In this document: positions 34,968 to 43,788 of the stretch, piece after piece | Position numbering within the stretch: position 1 is the stretch's first letter | Layout: each line of letters begins with the position of its first letter | DNA from: Bacillus sp. AFS037270 | Lineage (GTDB): Bacteria; Bacillota; Bacilli; Bacillales_B; DSM-18226 | Assembly (NCBI RefSeq): GCF_002585305.1 | Contig: NZ_NUNF01000014.1 | Coordinates: 198,632-262,631, forward strand | Length of the DNA stretch: 64,000 nt | Direction: 5' to 3' | The notes under the pieces: generated by a model | What the model saw: only the letters and a program-made list of their open reading frames with translations | What the model was told of the DNA's origin: nothing | Database searches by the model: none | Position numbers and translations under genes: made by a program

Positions 34968-35930
34968 ATGGGAGTTATCGAGAAAATCAGCGGATTTGCC
35001 GGAAAAACCTTTACATTATGGGTATTAATCTTTGCTGTTGTTGCTTTTAATTTTCCAGGTCACTTTGTGTGGCTGGGAGGATATATTGTTCCTTTATTAG
35101 GAATTGTTATGTTCGGCATGGGGCTGACACTGGAGTTATCGGATTTTAAGGAAGTTTTTAGAAGACCAAAGGAAGTGGCGCTTGGGGTTGTCGGTCACTT
35201 TATCATCATGCCGCTCTTAGCGTTTTTATTGGCGGTCGGTCTTGATTTACCAAAAGAAGTTGCGGTAGGGGTTATTTTAGTAGGATGCTGCCCGAGCGGA
35301 ACGGCTTCGAATGTTATGGTGTTTCTAGCAAGAGGAAATGTGGCGCTGGCGGTTGCGATTGCCTCTGTTTCTACGATTCTAGCACCATTTGTTACACCAT
35401 TGCTCATCCTTCTGTTTGCAAGTAAGTGGGTTGATGTTAGTGTAGCATCCTTATTCCTTTCGATTGTACAAGTTGTGATTGTCCCATTAGCGCTTGGGTT
35501 TATCATTAAAAAGTTCTTTGGAAAACAGGCGAGAGCCGGTGCCAAAGCAATGCCGCTTGTTTCCGTTGTTGCGATTGTGTTGATTGTATCTGCTGTCGTA
35601 GCAGGCAGCGCGGCTAAAATTGCCGAAACCGGTCTGCTTATTTTTGGAGTGGTAATCCTTCATAATGTGCTTGGATTCTTGCTTGGTTTCTTCTTTGCCC
35701 GTTTATGCGGAATGGATCTTGCGAAACAAAAGGCTGTCGCAATGGAAGTCGGCATGCAGAATTCTGGTTTGGGAGTAGCTATCGCCACGGCGCACTTCTC
35801 GCCATTAGCGGCTGTACCTAGTGCGATTTTTAGTGTGTGGCATAATTTATCTGGTTCGGTTTTGGCGAATATTTTTAGCCGGATGAAAGATAAGAATGAA
35901 AACGCAGAAAGTAGCAAGCATATAGCATAA
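34968..35930 (+). CDS. Bile acid:sodium symporter (BASS) family transporter, YocS-like
   Basis: 320 residues, nine to ten membrane segments. Signature blocks: IVPLLGIVMFGMGLTLELSD, GCCPSGTASNVMVFLARGN with the crossover helix residues, and EVGMQNSGLGVAIA. Members carry organic anions such as pantoate, pyruvate or keto acids with sodium; the substrate here is unknown. Good RBS (GGGGGG) before the ATG, terminator 5 bp after the stop. Single gene between the MetE-like gene (divergent) and a repeat array. Confidence 0.92.
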   Translation: MGVIEKISGFAGKTFTLWVLIFAVVAFNFPGHFVWLGGYIVPLLGIVMFGMGLTLELSDFKEVFRRPKEVALGVVGHFIIMPLLAFLLAVGLDLPKEVAVGVILVGCCPSGTASNVMVFLARGNVALAVAIASVSTILAPFVTPLLILLFASKWVDVSVASLFLSIVQVVIVPLALGFIIKKFFGKQARAGAKAMPLVSVVAIVLIVSAVVAGSAAKIAETGLLIFGVVILHNVLGFLLGFFFARLCGMDLAKQKAVAMEVGMQNSGLGVAIATAHFSPLAAVPSAIFSVWHNLSGSVLANIFSRMKDKNENAESSKHIA

Positions 35931-35935
35931 TCTTG

Positions 35936-35961
35936 AAACCTCCCAGCTGGGGGGTTTTTTG
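35936..35961 (+). terminator. Terminator after BASS transporter
   Basis: AAACCTCCCAGCTGGGGGGTTT stem followed by a T run. Confidence 0.88.
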
Positions 35962-35980
35962 TATTGGGGTTTTGTTTCCA

Positions 35981-36140
35981 ATTTTTGTAGAATTAGTTCT
36001 GATTTTCGTAGAATACTCACTTACTTTTGTAGAATTCTCCTTTATTATGTAGAATTCCCTCGGGCTTTTGTAGAATTTCTCCTTTATTACGTAGAATCCA
36101 CTCGTACTTTTGTAGATCATCGCTAAATTGCGTAGAATAC
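35981..36140. repeat. Helically phased GTAGAAT array
   Basis: Eight copies of GTAGAAT (one GTAGATC) begin at 35987, 36008, 36029, 36049, 36070, 36091, 36112 and 36132, that is every 20-21 bp, two turns of B-DNA. Most are preceded by TTTT or TTA. A higher-order unit of about 42 bp (TTTTGTAGAATTCTCCTTTA, then TTATGTAGAATTCC) is also visible. Confidence 0.85.
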
Positions 36141-36256
36141 CCCCTGTTTTCCTCCTTTTAAAAAGAGTATTGCAGCCTGGGCCAATTATGCCCAATGTTT
36201 AACAATAAAATAGGACGGGTAGTAATCACATAAGAAGTAATAAAGGAGGAATTAAA

Positions 36257-36682
36257 GTGAATGTTGCTAGTGTAATGACAAACGACGTTGATTGCTGTAC
36301 TCCTGAAAGTACTTGTAAAGAAGTAGCGATTAAGATGAAAGAACTTGATGTAGGTGTGATTCCAATTTGTGAAAATGAAAAATTAGTGGGAATCATTACC
36401 GACCGCGATTTAGTCATAAAGGGATTAGCAAATGACCTTTCGGATGAATCACCCGTTTCTGAATTAATCACAAATTTGGTAGTAAAAGGTACCAAAGACA
36501 TGTCTATTGAGGAAGCTGCAAAAATTATGTCTCACGAACAAATTCGCCGTCTTCCTATAGTGGAAAATGAAAAGTTGGTGGGAATGGTCTCTCTTGGTGA
36601 TTTAGCTGTAAATAATCAGTCGAGTGAAAAGGCTGGAGAAGCCCTTAAAGATATCTCGGTTCCATCCGAACCTAATAAATAA
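36257..36682 (+). CDS. Tandem CBS-domain protein
   Basis: 141 residues made of two CBS motifs (about 5-60 and 72-125): VASVMTNDVDCCTPESTCKE, IITDRDLVIKG and then EEAAKIMSHEQIRRLPIVEN, LVGMVSLGDLAV. Free-standing CBS pairs bind adenosyl ligands (AMP, ATP, NAD, SAM) and regulate unknown partners; B. subtilis YhcV is similar. The GTG start follows AAAGGAGG by 7 bases. A short gap leads to the thiamine-binding protein gene with its own RBS. Confidence 0.9.
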   Translation: MNVASVMTNDVDCCTPESTCKEVAIKMKELDVGVIPICENEKLVGIITDRDLVIKGLANDLSDESPVSELITNLVVKGTKDMSIEEAAKIMSHEQIRRLPIVENEKLVGMVSLGDLAVNNQSSEKAGEALKDISVPSEPNK

Positions 36683-36756
36683 AGCACTTCTTAGAAAGTT
36701 CAAAGTTTCTATTTGAATGGATTCCTGAAAAGAAACTAACTTTAGGAGTGAACAAA

Positions 36757-37056
36757 ATGCCGTTACTAGAAATTAGTGTCGTTCCAATCGGAACAGATTC
36801 TCCCAGTTTTAGTACACAGGTTACAAATGCTGTTCGTATAATTGAGGAAAAAGATTTAAAGTATGAGTTGACCCCTACCTCAACAGTTGTAGAAGGCGAT
36901 ATTGACCATTTATGGGAAGTTGCCAAAGAGATCCATCAAAAAGCTATATCAAATGGTCCAGAAAGGATTGTGACCAATATTAGTATAGATCATCGGACAG
37001 ATAAAGAAATGAATATGGATCACCAAATAGACACAGTCCGTAAAGAGCTAGAATAG
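36757..37056 (+). CDS. MTH1187 family thiamine-binding protein (DUF77)
   Basis: 99-residue ferredoxin-like protein: MPLLEISVVPIGTDSPSFST, VRIIEEKDLKYELTPTSTVV and RIVTNISIDHRTDKE. This fits the MTH1187/YkoF/YqgV group; some members bind thiamine or its pyrimidine. ATG 36757 follows TAGGAGTG by 7 bases; an upstream GTG is inside the RBS. There is no thi operon or TPP riboswitch nearby. It is the last plus-strand gene before the convergent gln operon. Confidence 0.88.
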   Translation: MPLLEISVVPIGTDSPSFSTQVTNAVRIIEEKDLKYELTPTSTVVEGDIDHLWEVAKEIHQKAISNGPERIVTNISIDHRTDKEMNMDHQIDTVRKELE

Positions 37057-37108
37057 TTTTTCTAAACCAGACGTATATTTGACTTTTTTACTATTAAAAT
37101 AGGAGAAA

Positions 37109-37142
37109 GAAATCCGGCCCAATTAAAGAGCCGGATTTTTTA
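37109..37142. terminator. Bidirectional terminator
   Basis: AAATCCGGCCCAATT...AAGAGCCGGATTT stem with T on one side and A/T on the other; it ends both the thiamine-binding gene and the gln operon (overlapping the glnP stop). Confidence 0.88.
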
Positions 37143-37802
37143 TGTTTGCTTTATTTCTAATCTTCGTGCAACTAGTGACAAGGCATAATTCACGATAAAA
37201 TATAGTAACGCTACAATCACAAAAACTGGTATCACATACGATCCCTTTTGCGCGTAAATAATTTGTCCATTGTGCAATAGATCCGGCAATGCAATGACGA
37301 CAGCTAACGATGTATCTTTAAGCAGAGAAATAAATTGACTGACAATAGGTGGAACCATTCTTCTCAGAGCTTGGGGCACGATAATATAGCGTAAAGTCTG
37401 GATGTAGTTCAGCCCAGACGCCCGTGCTGCTTCAATCTGTCCTTTTTCAATCGAGTTTAAACCGCTTCGGATAATTTCTGACAGCATAGCTGATTCAAAA
37501 ACCGTCAACGCTGCGATGGCAGCAGTCGTTATTTCCATTTCGATCCCGATTTCGGGCAATGCAAAATAGGCGAAGAAAATGATCAGCAGCAAAGGAAGGT
37601 TACGAATCGTCTCGACAACCACGGCAAGTAATGGAGATACAACAGGGATCCGCGCATATCTGAGAGTGCCAATAAGACCGCCAATAATGAAGCTGAGCAC
37701 AATTGAAATGGCAGCAACCTTAAGGGTGACACCAAATCCTTCGAGCAAAAATTTAAAATTGTCCAGTTTATATACTTCAATGAACGGTGCTAGAACATCC
37801 AT
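37140..37802 (-). CDS. glnP: Polar amino acid ABC permease
   Basis: 220-residue HisM/GlnP-type permease with about five membrane segments and the EAA-like loop SIEKGQIEAARASGLNYIQT. GGAGGTG precedes the ATG. It follows glnM by 12 bp on the minus strand; order glnQ-glnH-glnM-glnP matches B. subtilis. Predicted to form a heterodimer with GlnM. Glutamine is inferred from gene order; related systems carry glutamate, aspartate or arginine. Confidence 0.9.
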   Translation of the reverse strand: MDVLAPFIEVYKLDNFKFLLEGFGVTLKVAAISIVLSFIIGGLIGTLRYARIPVVSPLLAVVVETIRNLPLLLIIFFAYFALPEIGIEMEITTAAIAALTVFESAMLSEIIRSGLNSIEKGQIEAARASGLNYIQTLRYIIVPQALRRMVPPIVSQFISLLKDTSLAVVIALPDLLHNGQIIYAQKGSYVIPVFVIVALLYFIVNYALSLVARRLEIKQT

Positions 37803-37814
37803 CTAGGCACCTCC

Positions 37815-38453
37815 TCAATTACTTCTAGCCATTCGTTTTTCTAAAAATCCTACGCCAAGACTTAAAGGGATCGTTAAAATTAAATAAAATAAGGCAACAA
37901 AAACATAGGTATCAAAGGTTACGTATGTCTTTGCAGAAATTAGGTCCCCCTGATACATTAAATCCCCGCCTGCGACTACTGCTAACAATGATGAATTTTT
38001 AACTAAATTGATAAATTGGTTGCCAAGAGGAGGGATTACGATCTTGATAGCCTGGGGGAGTATAACCAATCTCATTGCCTGGCCGTAACTAAGTCCTGTT
38101 GAGCGGGCTGCTTCCATTTGCCCGCTTGGAACCGACATGATTCCGGCACGGATTGCTTCAGCTATGAAAGCCGCTGTATAGATGGTCAATCCGATTGTTC
38201 CTGCAGCCATCCCGCCAAAGTTTCCAGACAAATAAGTGAAAAACACAATAACGAGTACAGGTATATTCCGAATAAATTCAACATATGCCGTCCCAATCCA
38301 GTTAAGAGATTTAAACGGGGCGATCCGCATCACAGCAAGAAGTGTCCCCAAGATAAAGCTGCATAATAAAGCGATCAAACTGGAAATAATGGTTATTTTT
38401 AATCCTTGCAAAAACGAATCTATATTAGTTGTTAGTATCGAGAAATCCAGCAA
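37815..38453 (-). CDS. glnM: Polar amino acid ABC permease
   Basis: 212-residue permease, five membrane segments, EAA-like loop SVPSGQMEAARSTGLSYGQA. TTG start 38453 is preceded by GAGGAGGAG at good spacing. It lies 79 bp after glnH, separated by a hairpin that may reduce permease relative to binding-protein expression. Confidence 0.9.
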   Translation of the reverse strand: MLDFSILTTNIDSFLQGLKITIISSLIALLCSFILGTLLAVMRIAPFKSLNWIGTAYVEFIRNIPVLVIVFFTYLSGNFGGMAAGTIGLTIYTAAFIAEAIRAGIMSVPSGQMEAARSTGLSYGQAMRLVILPQAIKIVIPPLGNQFINLVKNSSLLAVVAGGDLMYQGDLISAKTYVTFDTYVFVALFYLILTIPLSLGVGFLEKRMARSN

Positions 38454-38473
38454 GCGATCTCCTCCTCATAAAT

Positions 38474-38510
38474 CAGGATGAGCAGGTCTGTAAACCCACT
38501 GCCCATCCTG
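38474..38510 (-). other. Hairpin between glnH and glnM
   Basis: CAGGATG and CATCCTG enclose a GCAG/CTGC inner pairing. No T run; probably stabilises the glnQH message or tunes stoichiometry. Confidence 0.55.
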
Positions 38511-38532
38511 ACGAGAAACCCGGTATCAATCC

Positions 38533-39339
38533 TTAATTTTTAATCCATTTATCCTTAATTTCATCATACTTTCCTGAATCCTTCAGGCTTTTTAATGCTT
38601 TATTAAGTGCATCGACAAGCTCTTGATTGCCTTTTTTAACAGCAATCCCATAAGGCTCTTCTGTGAACGTTCCTCCGACCAGTTCAAATGACGGATCTTC
38701 TTCTGCCATCCCATAAAGAATGGCATCATCTGTTGTCAGGGCATCACCCTTACCTGCCTTTAAGGCTGTAAAGGCTTCGGCATAGTTTTCGTATTCCAGT
38801 ACGGTTGTTTCAGGTGCTTTCTCACGAATATTGATTGCCGATGTCGAGCCTTTAACCGCAAGCACCGTCGTGCCTTTTTTCAAATCTTTAATGCTTTGAA
38901 TCTTGCTGCCTTTTTTCACAAGTAGGGATTGACCAGCTTGAAAATAAACATCCGTAAAATCGACTTCTTTTTTACGTTCTTCCGTGATGGTCATTGTAGC
39001 GACTACCGCATCAACCTTACCATTATTGAGGAGGCCGACCCTGGTTTTTGAAGTAACCTCAACGTACTCAGGCTTAACATCCTTGCCAAACATTTCTTCT
39101 GCCAATGCTTTGGAAAGATCAATATCGAATCCTTCCACCTCACCTGTCGAAGGATTTTTCAATCCAAACAAACGAGTGTCATTTTTTACTCCAAACACGA
39201 TTTTTTTATGTTCCTTGATTTGGGCAAGAACATCCTTGCTGTTGCCCTTAGAGTCCTTGTCCCCGCCGCAGCCAGCAAGAAAAATGGCAGCCATTATTGA
39301 TACTACCGCCATTTTTACGAAAGTTTTTGTTTTGAACAT
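38533..39339 (-). CDS. glnH: Amino acid ABC substrate-binding lipoprotein
   Basis: 268 residues. Lipoprotein signal at 1-23 with lipobox LAGC and lipidated Cys24. SBP family 3 blocks follow: KKIVFGVKNDTRLFGLKNPS, FDIDLSKALAEEMFG, VDAVVATMTITEERKKEVDF and GTTVLAVKGSTSA. GGAGGT precedes the ATG, 14 bp after glnQ. It delivers a polar amino acid, by synteny glutamine, to GlnMP. Confidence 0.93.
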   Translation of the reverse strand: MFKTKTFVKMAVVSIMAAIFLAGCGGDKDSKGNSKDVLAQIKEHKKIVFGVKNDTRLFGLKNPSTGEVEGFDIDLSKALAEEMFGKDVKPEYVEVTSKTRVGLLNNGKVDAVVATMTITEERKKEVDFTDVYFQAGQSLLVKKGSKIQSIKDLKKGTTVLAVKGSTSAINIREKAPETTVLEYENYAEAFTALKAGKGDALTTDDAILYGMAEEDPSFELVGGTFTEEPYGIAVKKGNQELVDALNKALKSLKDSGKYDEIKDKWIKN

Positions 39340-39353
39340 TCCATTACCTCCAA

Positions 39354-40082
39354 TTAATGATTTAATATACGACTGAGAAATAAACGAGCCCGTTCTTCAC
39401 GCGGATTCTCATAAAACTCAGCCGGAACTGCATCTTCTAAAATTCGCCCCTCATCCATAAATACGATTCGGTCTGCCACTTCTCTAGCAAAGCCCATCTC
39501 GTGGGTTACCACGACCATCGTCATACCTTCTTTCGCTAGGGCTTTCATCACATCTAGAACCTCCCCGATCATTTCGGGATCAAGAGCCGAGGTTGGTTCG
39601 TCGAAAAGCATGATTTTCGGTTTCATTGCTAGGCCGCGGGCTATTGCTACACGCTGCTGCTGTCCTCCGGAAAGCTGAGAAGGATAGGCTTCAGCCTTAT
39701 CTAAAATACCTACCTTATCGAGAAAATGTCTGGCTGTATCCTTAGCCTCTGATTCGGATTGGCCCAAAACTTTCATGGGAGCAAGAATGATATTTTCAAG
39801 AACGGTTTTGTGGGGATATAAATTAAAATGCTGAAAAACCATTCCTATATTGCGCCTTAGCAGATTGATATCTGTTTTTTTATCCCTTACTGATACCCCA
39901 TTGACGGTGAGTGTCCCGTCAGAGATTGTTTCCAGATGATTGATACAGCGGAGCAAGGTACTTTTTCCTGAACCAGAAGGGCCTATTACTACTACGACTT
40001 CCCCTTGATTGATTGTCAGATTTATATCTTTTAAGACTTGAAAATCTCCATAGAACTTATTTACCTGTTTAAATACAATCAT
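39354..40082 (-). CDS. glnQ: Amino acid ABC transporter ATPase
   Basis: 242 residues. Walker [10 protein letters not shown] (34-42), Q-loop near 84, signature [14 protein letters not shown] (137-150), Walker B IMLFDEP (157-163) and the switch His in VVTHEMGF. Polar amino acid transport class. AGGAGGTC precedes the ATG. It is the first gene of the four-gene minus-strand operon. In B. subtilis the operon is repressed by TnrA in nitrogen-related conditions; I did not find a convincing TnrA box upstream. Confidence 0.94.
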   Translation of the reverse strand: MIVFKQVNKFYGDFQVLKDINLTINQGEVVVVIGPSGSGKSTLLRCINHLETISDGTLTVNGVSVRDKKTDINLLRRNIGMVFQHFNLYPHKTVLENIILAPMKVLGQSESEAKDTARHFLDKVGILDKAEAYPSQLSGGQQQRVAIARGLAMKPKIMLFDEPTSALDPEMIGEVLDVMKALAKEGMTMVVVTHEMGFAREVADRIVFMDEGRILEDAVPAEFYENPREERARLFLSRILNH

Positions 40083-40328
40083 TCTGACCTCCTAATAAAA
40101 ACTTATAATATATGGAAAATCCGGGATTCGTTAATTTATATTCATACCTTGTCTTATTTAAACTAGGCCTAATTTACTTGTTTTTTAGGGGGTCAGACCG
40201 GCACTGAGAATAAGTTTTAAGTGGAGACTAGGGCAGACTGTGTTCCTTTTTTATTGTTCGAAAAAATGCAAACCAAAATTTGTTCGTTCATTAGGGAAAA
40301 ATTATCAGAATCTAGTAAAAAGTTTGTA

Positions 40329-40357
40329 TTTACAAGATGACAATAAAACTATATAAT
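40329..40357 (+). promoter_or_regulatory. Sigma-A promoter of the TauE-like gene
   Basis: TTTACA, 17-bp spacer, TATAAT. It lies 43 bp before the start codon; the remaining gap from 40083 shows no other feature. Confidence 0.8.
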
Positions 40358-40399
40358 CCTATATAAATACTTGGAATTAAGAATGGGCGTGAGATAGAT

Positions 40400-41164
40400 A
40401 TGAGTATAGGAATTGCATTAATGGGATTATTGGTCGGCTTTTTGGTAGGGTTAACTGGAGTGGGCGGGGCAGCACTTCTAACCCCTGTGCTAATTTTAAT
40501 AGGGGTTAATCCTTCGATTGCGGTTGGGACAGACCTTGTTTATAACTCGATTACAAAATTGTTCGGTGTGTTTGGACATTGGAGACAAAAAACGGTGAAT
40601 CTCCAGATGGTTAAGTATTTAGCGATTGGAAGTATCCCGAGTGCCGCGATTGCGATAGGGGCCCTTCATTTCTTTGAAGCTTCTTACCACAATCAAGAAC
40701 AGATCATTCGCAATGCCCTTGGATATGTTCTCATATTTGTTTCAGTAGCTATCATCATCAAAACGTTTTTTGAAAAAAGACTACGACCTAATCGCATACA
40801 AGCCAAACCTTTGAGTGAGAAAAAGGGGCTAACAATCCTCATTGGCTGCATCTTTGGATTTATTGTCGGACTTACTTCATTAGGATCAGGTTCTTTGTTC
40901 GCTGTGGCGATGATTTATCTTTATAAAATGAAGACCTCCGAGATGGTTGGTACGGACATTACGCATGCCTTTTTTCTAGTTACAGTTGCAGGCTTGCTTC
41001 ACATTGGTTTTGGTACGGTTAACTATATGCTTGTAGGGAATTTGCTTATGGGCTCGATTCCTGGAGTGCTAGTGGGGAGTACGATTTCTGCTAAGGTTCC
41101 GACGAGACCGCTGCGGGCGGTGGTGGCGGTATTGATTTTTGTTAGTGGGATAAAGTTAATCTAA
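40400..41164 (+). CDS. TauE/SafE (DUF81) family membrane permease
   Basis: 254 residues, about eight membrane segments in two homologous halves: GFLVGLTGVGGAALLTPVLI with VGTDLVYNSITKLFG in the first, GFIVGLTSLGSGSLFAVAMI with VGTDITHAFFLV in the second. Family members export sulfite, sulfoacetate or other organosulfur anions. The RBS is weak but the promoter is strong. A terminator follows directly. The substrate cannot be predicted. Confidence 0.9.
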   Translation: MSIGIALMGLLVGFLVGLTGVGGAALLTPVLILIGVNPSIAVGTDLVYNSITKLFGVFGHWRQKTVNLQMVKYLAIGSIPSAAIAIGALHFFEASYHNQEQIIRNALGYVLIFVSVAIIIKTFFEKRLRPNRIQAKPLSEKKGLTILIGCIFGFIVGLTSLGSGSLFAVAMIYLYKMKTSEMVGTDITHAFFLVTVAGLLHIGFGTVNYMLVGNLLMGSIPGVLVGSTISAKVPTRPLRAVVAVLIFVSGIKLI

Positions 41165-41172
41165 TTCTGTTT

Positions 41173-41204
41173 AGAGAAGTGTAATCAGCACTTCTCTTTT
41201 TTTC
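41173..41204 (+). terminator. Terminator after TauE-like gene
   Basis: AGAGAAGTG and CACTTCTCT stem, then TTTTTTT. Confidence 0.9.
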
Positions 41205-41303
41205 TTTTTAATAGACTTCTACCTAAATTATACCAAAGTGATAATCTATCATGTAAAATGAAGTATATGTCTATTGGAAATAAATAGTTGGGAGAATGAA
41301 AGA

Positions 41304-43217
41304 ATGAAATCCATCTTATTAAAAGCGGTCCTTTTAACCTGTGTAATACTCCCGGTTTGGACTCATGAAGAAGCCTTTGCGGAGATGACATGGCCATCTA
41401 AATGTGCATCATTTGGAGTGTTTACGCCTAATCAAAATCCATCTTTTCAGTACATCAACTGCTTGCTGACGAATGCAGCTCTACAAGCAAACATTCCTCC
41501 GGAAGTAGTAAAAGCAGTCGCTGCACAAGAAAGCGGCTGGCGGCAATTTGATAGTGGCAAGCCTTTAATTACCTCGGACGGCGGAATTGGGATTATGCAA
41601 ATTACTAATCAATCAAGCTATGATGAGCAGAGATTGAAAGATGATATCACCTACAATATCCAGGCTGGCGTTGATATTCTAAGCAGCATGTACCAGCGTA
41701 AAGATCTTCCTAAAATAAAAGAAGCTGGCCCAGAGGTCATTGAGAATTGGTACTTTCCAGTTATGGCTTACAATGGCACAAAGCCTGTAAACAGTCCTTT
41801 GGTTCAGAAAGATGGGAGTAGAAATGCGGACGCATACCAGGAAGAAGTCTTTACCAAAATTGAACAAGATAGTTTCTTAGGGAATACCAAACTAGGGCAG
41901 TACCCTTTCAGTACAGCTGACTTTGTATATAAATCAGACAGTGCTGAAAATATTTTATTTAATAAGCTACAGTATACTCTTACTGACCAGATGCATGCTT
42001 CTCTGTCTCTTTTTCAAACGGGGAACAAGGTAGTGGTCACAATAGATGGGGCAAAATTAAGGTCAGAACCAACTACGACCTCTACAAGTTTAAAAGAGTT
42101 AGCAAAAAATACAACGCTAATCATTAATGGAGATTTAAAATATGATCAAGATATAAGCAAAGTAAACCAATTTGTCTGGTACCCTGTCAAAACGGAGGAC
42201 CAAAAACTAGTTGGTTATATTCCCTCTGCTTATATTATAAAAAAACTAGAATCCCCTGTGGTCAGTCCTGTGGATGATAATGATGCAGCTGTATCTGGGA
42301 AAGCACCTGCAAATGCCATAGTAAAAATCATGAATGGAACAAAGTTGATCGGCAGTGCAACGGCTGATTCAACCAGTTCATTTAAGGCTCAAATTCCTGT
42401 TCAAAAAGCTGGAACCAAATTGACGATATCGTATAAGGATAAACTAAATGCGCTAAGTCCTTCTGTAACGTTTACAGTAGCTGATAAAACAGCTCCAGCA
42501 GCCCCGACAGTGAATTCTGTCACGAATAAGTCTTCAGAACTATCTGGGAAAACAGAAGCCAATGCAACTGTGACCGTGACAATCGCTGGAAAGGGTTATA
42601 GTCAAAAAGCGGACGGAAATGGAATATTCAAAGTTCTTATTCCTGTTCAAAATGCTGGAATCAGCATTGCGGTCTCAGCGAAAGATAGTGCGGGAAATAT
42701 CGGGACAGTTCGGACTGTTACAGTTGTAAAAGCCGCTCCGAATATGCCAAGTGTGAATACAGTGAATAATAAGGCTGTGGCTGTGACGGGAAAAACAGAA
42801 GCCAATGTAACCGTGACGGTCGCAATCGCGGGAAAATCCTACACGGCAAAGGCCGATCAATATGGAAACTATAAAGTGACCATACCTGTACAAAATACAG
42901 GGACAAGTCTATCCGTCACTGCAAAAGACACAGCAGGCCGTGTAAGTGCCCCAAGAAGTGCTGCAGTCATTCGTGTTGCGCCGAACATGCCGACTGTGAA
43001 TCCTGTCAGATATTTTTCTACAGCCGTGACGGGGAAAACGGAGAAAAATGTAACAGTAGTGATTCAAATCGGCACGAAGACATATACCACAACGGCCAAT
43101 GCCTATGGAGATTATAAATTGACTATTTCAAAGCAACGAGCAGGAACTAAACTATCTGTATATGCAAAGGATGCATCTGGAAAGGTAAGCGCAACAAGAA
43201 CTGTAACGGTGTATTGA
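41304..43217 (+). CDS. Secreted lytic transglycosylase with four Ig-like repeats
   Basis: 637 residues. Signal peptide 1-26 (KSILLKAVLLTCVILPVW, AFAE). An SLT-like domain at about 45-190 has catalytic Glu76 in AAQESGWRQF and the GGIGIMQIT motif. A bacterial SH3-like segment lies near 255-320 (GAKLRSEPTTTSTSLKEL). Four Ig-like Big_6 repeats follow (about 322-400, 401-480, 481-560, 561-637), related to those at 18509. ATG 41304 has GGGAGA 8 bases upstream. Predicted to cut peptidoglycan glycan strands at the surface, the Ig repeats acting as a stalk. Confidence 0.87.
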   Translation: MKSILLKAVLLTCVILPVWTHEEAFAEMTWPSKCASFGVFTPNQNPSFQYINCLLTNAALQANIPPEVVKAVAAQESGWRQFDSGKPLITSDGGIGIMQITNQSSYDEQRLKDDITYNIQAGVDILSSMYQRKDLPKIKEAGPEVIENWYFPVMAYNGTKPVNSPLVQKDGSRNADAYQEEVFTKIEQDSFLGNTKLGQYPFSTADFVYKSDSAENILFNKLQYTLTDQMHASLSLFQTGNKVVVTIDGAKLRSEPTTTSTSLKELAKNTTLIINGDLKYDQDISKVNQFVWYPVKTEDQKLVGYIPSAYIIKKLESPVVSPVDDNDAAVSGKAPANAIVKIMNGTKLIGSATADSTSSFKAQIPVQKAGTKLTISYKDKLNALSPSVTFTVADKTAPAAPTVNSVTNKSSELSGKTEANATVTVTIAGKGYSQKADGNGIFKVLIPVQNAGISIAVSAKDSAGNIGTVRTVTVVKAAPNMPSVNTVNNKAVAVTGKTEANVTVTVAIAGKSYTAKADQYGNYKVTIPVQNTGTSLSVTAKDTAGRVSAPRSAAVIRVAPNMPTVNPVRYFSTAVTGKTEKNVTVVIQIGTKTYTTTANAYGDYKLTISKQRAGTKLSVYAKDASGKVSATRTVTVY

Positions 43218-43239
43218 TGAATCAAGGGGTAAGTCTATT

Positions 43240-43288
43240 AAAAGAAGGCTGTTTTCTTTGTGAAAACAGTCTTCTTTTATTTTTTTTA
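43240..43288 (+). terminator. Terminator after transglycosylase
   Basis: AAAAGAAGGCTGTTTTC and GAAAACAGTCTTCTTTT stem followed by T runs. Confidence 0.92.
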
Positions 43289-43381
43289 TCACATTTTAAA
43301 AATAGTTTTTTCTTTTCACCAAGTTTTCACCATTCTCTATTAATATTCATTACATCAGGTAACGAAAGGAGGATAAAAGAG

Positions 43382-43786
43382 ATGAATACAATAGCAAAAA
43401 AGGGTATTTTCTGGGGAGTCATCATTGCTTCCACGGTGCTAGTGATTAATGTACTCCACTTTCTACTTGGAGGCGGCAGCGCATTTGCTAGAGGTCCACG
43501 TGGTGGACATGGTCCTGGTGGAATGGGACAGCAAGGCAGCTTTGGTCACCACCAAATGATGAATGGTGCTCACCATGGAGGAGGATTCCCTTGGTTATTC
43601 TTTATTATTGGACTAGCAGTTCTAGTTCTTTTAGTAAGATGGCTTAGAAAGAAATCGAAAGCTTCTTCAATGCAACAGTTTATTGACACATCACTTGTAG
43701 GTTCACATATACCGGTAACAAACCAAAATGCTAACATTTTGGATCAATGGGAAAAAACTATTTTAACTAAAAAGGAGAATGAATAA
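43382..43786 (+). CDS. Gly/His-rich two-helix membrane protein of the psp operon, copy 1
   Basis: 134 residues: membrane segment at about 8-28, Gly/His/Met-rich linker (RGPRGGHGPGGMGQQG, HHQMMNGAHHGGG) at 37-67, second membrane segment 69-87, and a cytosolic tail (SMQQFIDTSLVG, NANILDQWEKTILTKKENE). The His/Met linker could bind metal. AAAGGAGG lies before ATG 43382; the longer in-frame start has no RBS and would precede the first helix with non-homologous sequence. It lies 2 bp before pspA. A near-identical copy is at 60107. The family is unknown to me. Confidence 0.8.
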   Translation: MNTIAKKGIFWGVIIASTVLVINVLHFLLGGGSAFARGPRGGHGPGGMGQQGSFGHHQMMNGAHHGGGFPWLFFIIGLAVLVLLVRWLRKKSKASSMQQFIDTSLVGSHIPVTNQNANILDQWEKTILTKKENE

Positions 43787-43788
43787 AA

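Noticed and set aside
35875..36195. Minus-strand open frame of 106 codons over the GTAGAAT array
   Set aside because: No RBS or plausible start, it overlaps the 3' end of the BASS gene and its terminator, and its repeats follow from the 21-bp DNA period.
43214..43381. Longer start for the Gly/His-rich protein
   Set aside because: The extension covers a terminator and the promoter region, lacks an RBS, and the copy at 60107 begins at the shorter ATG.
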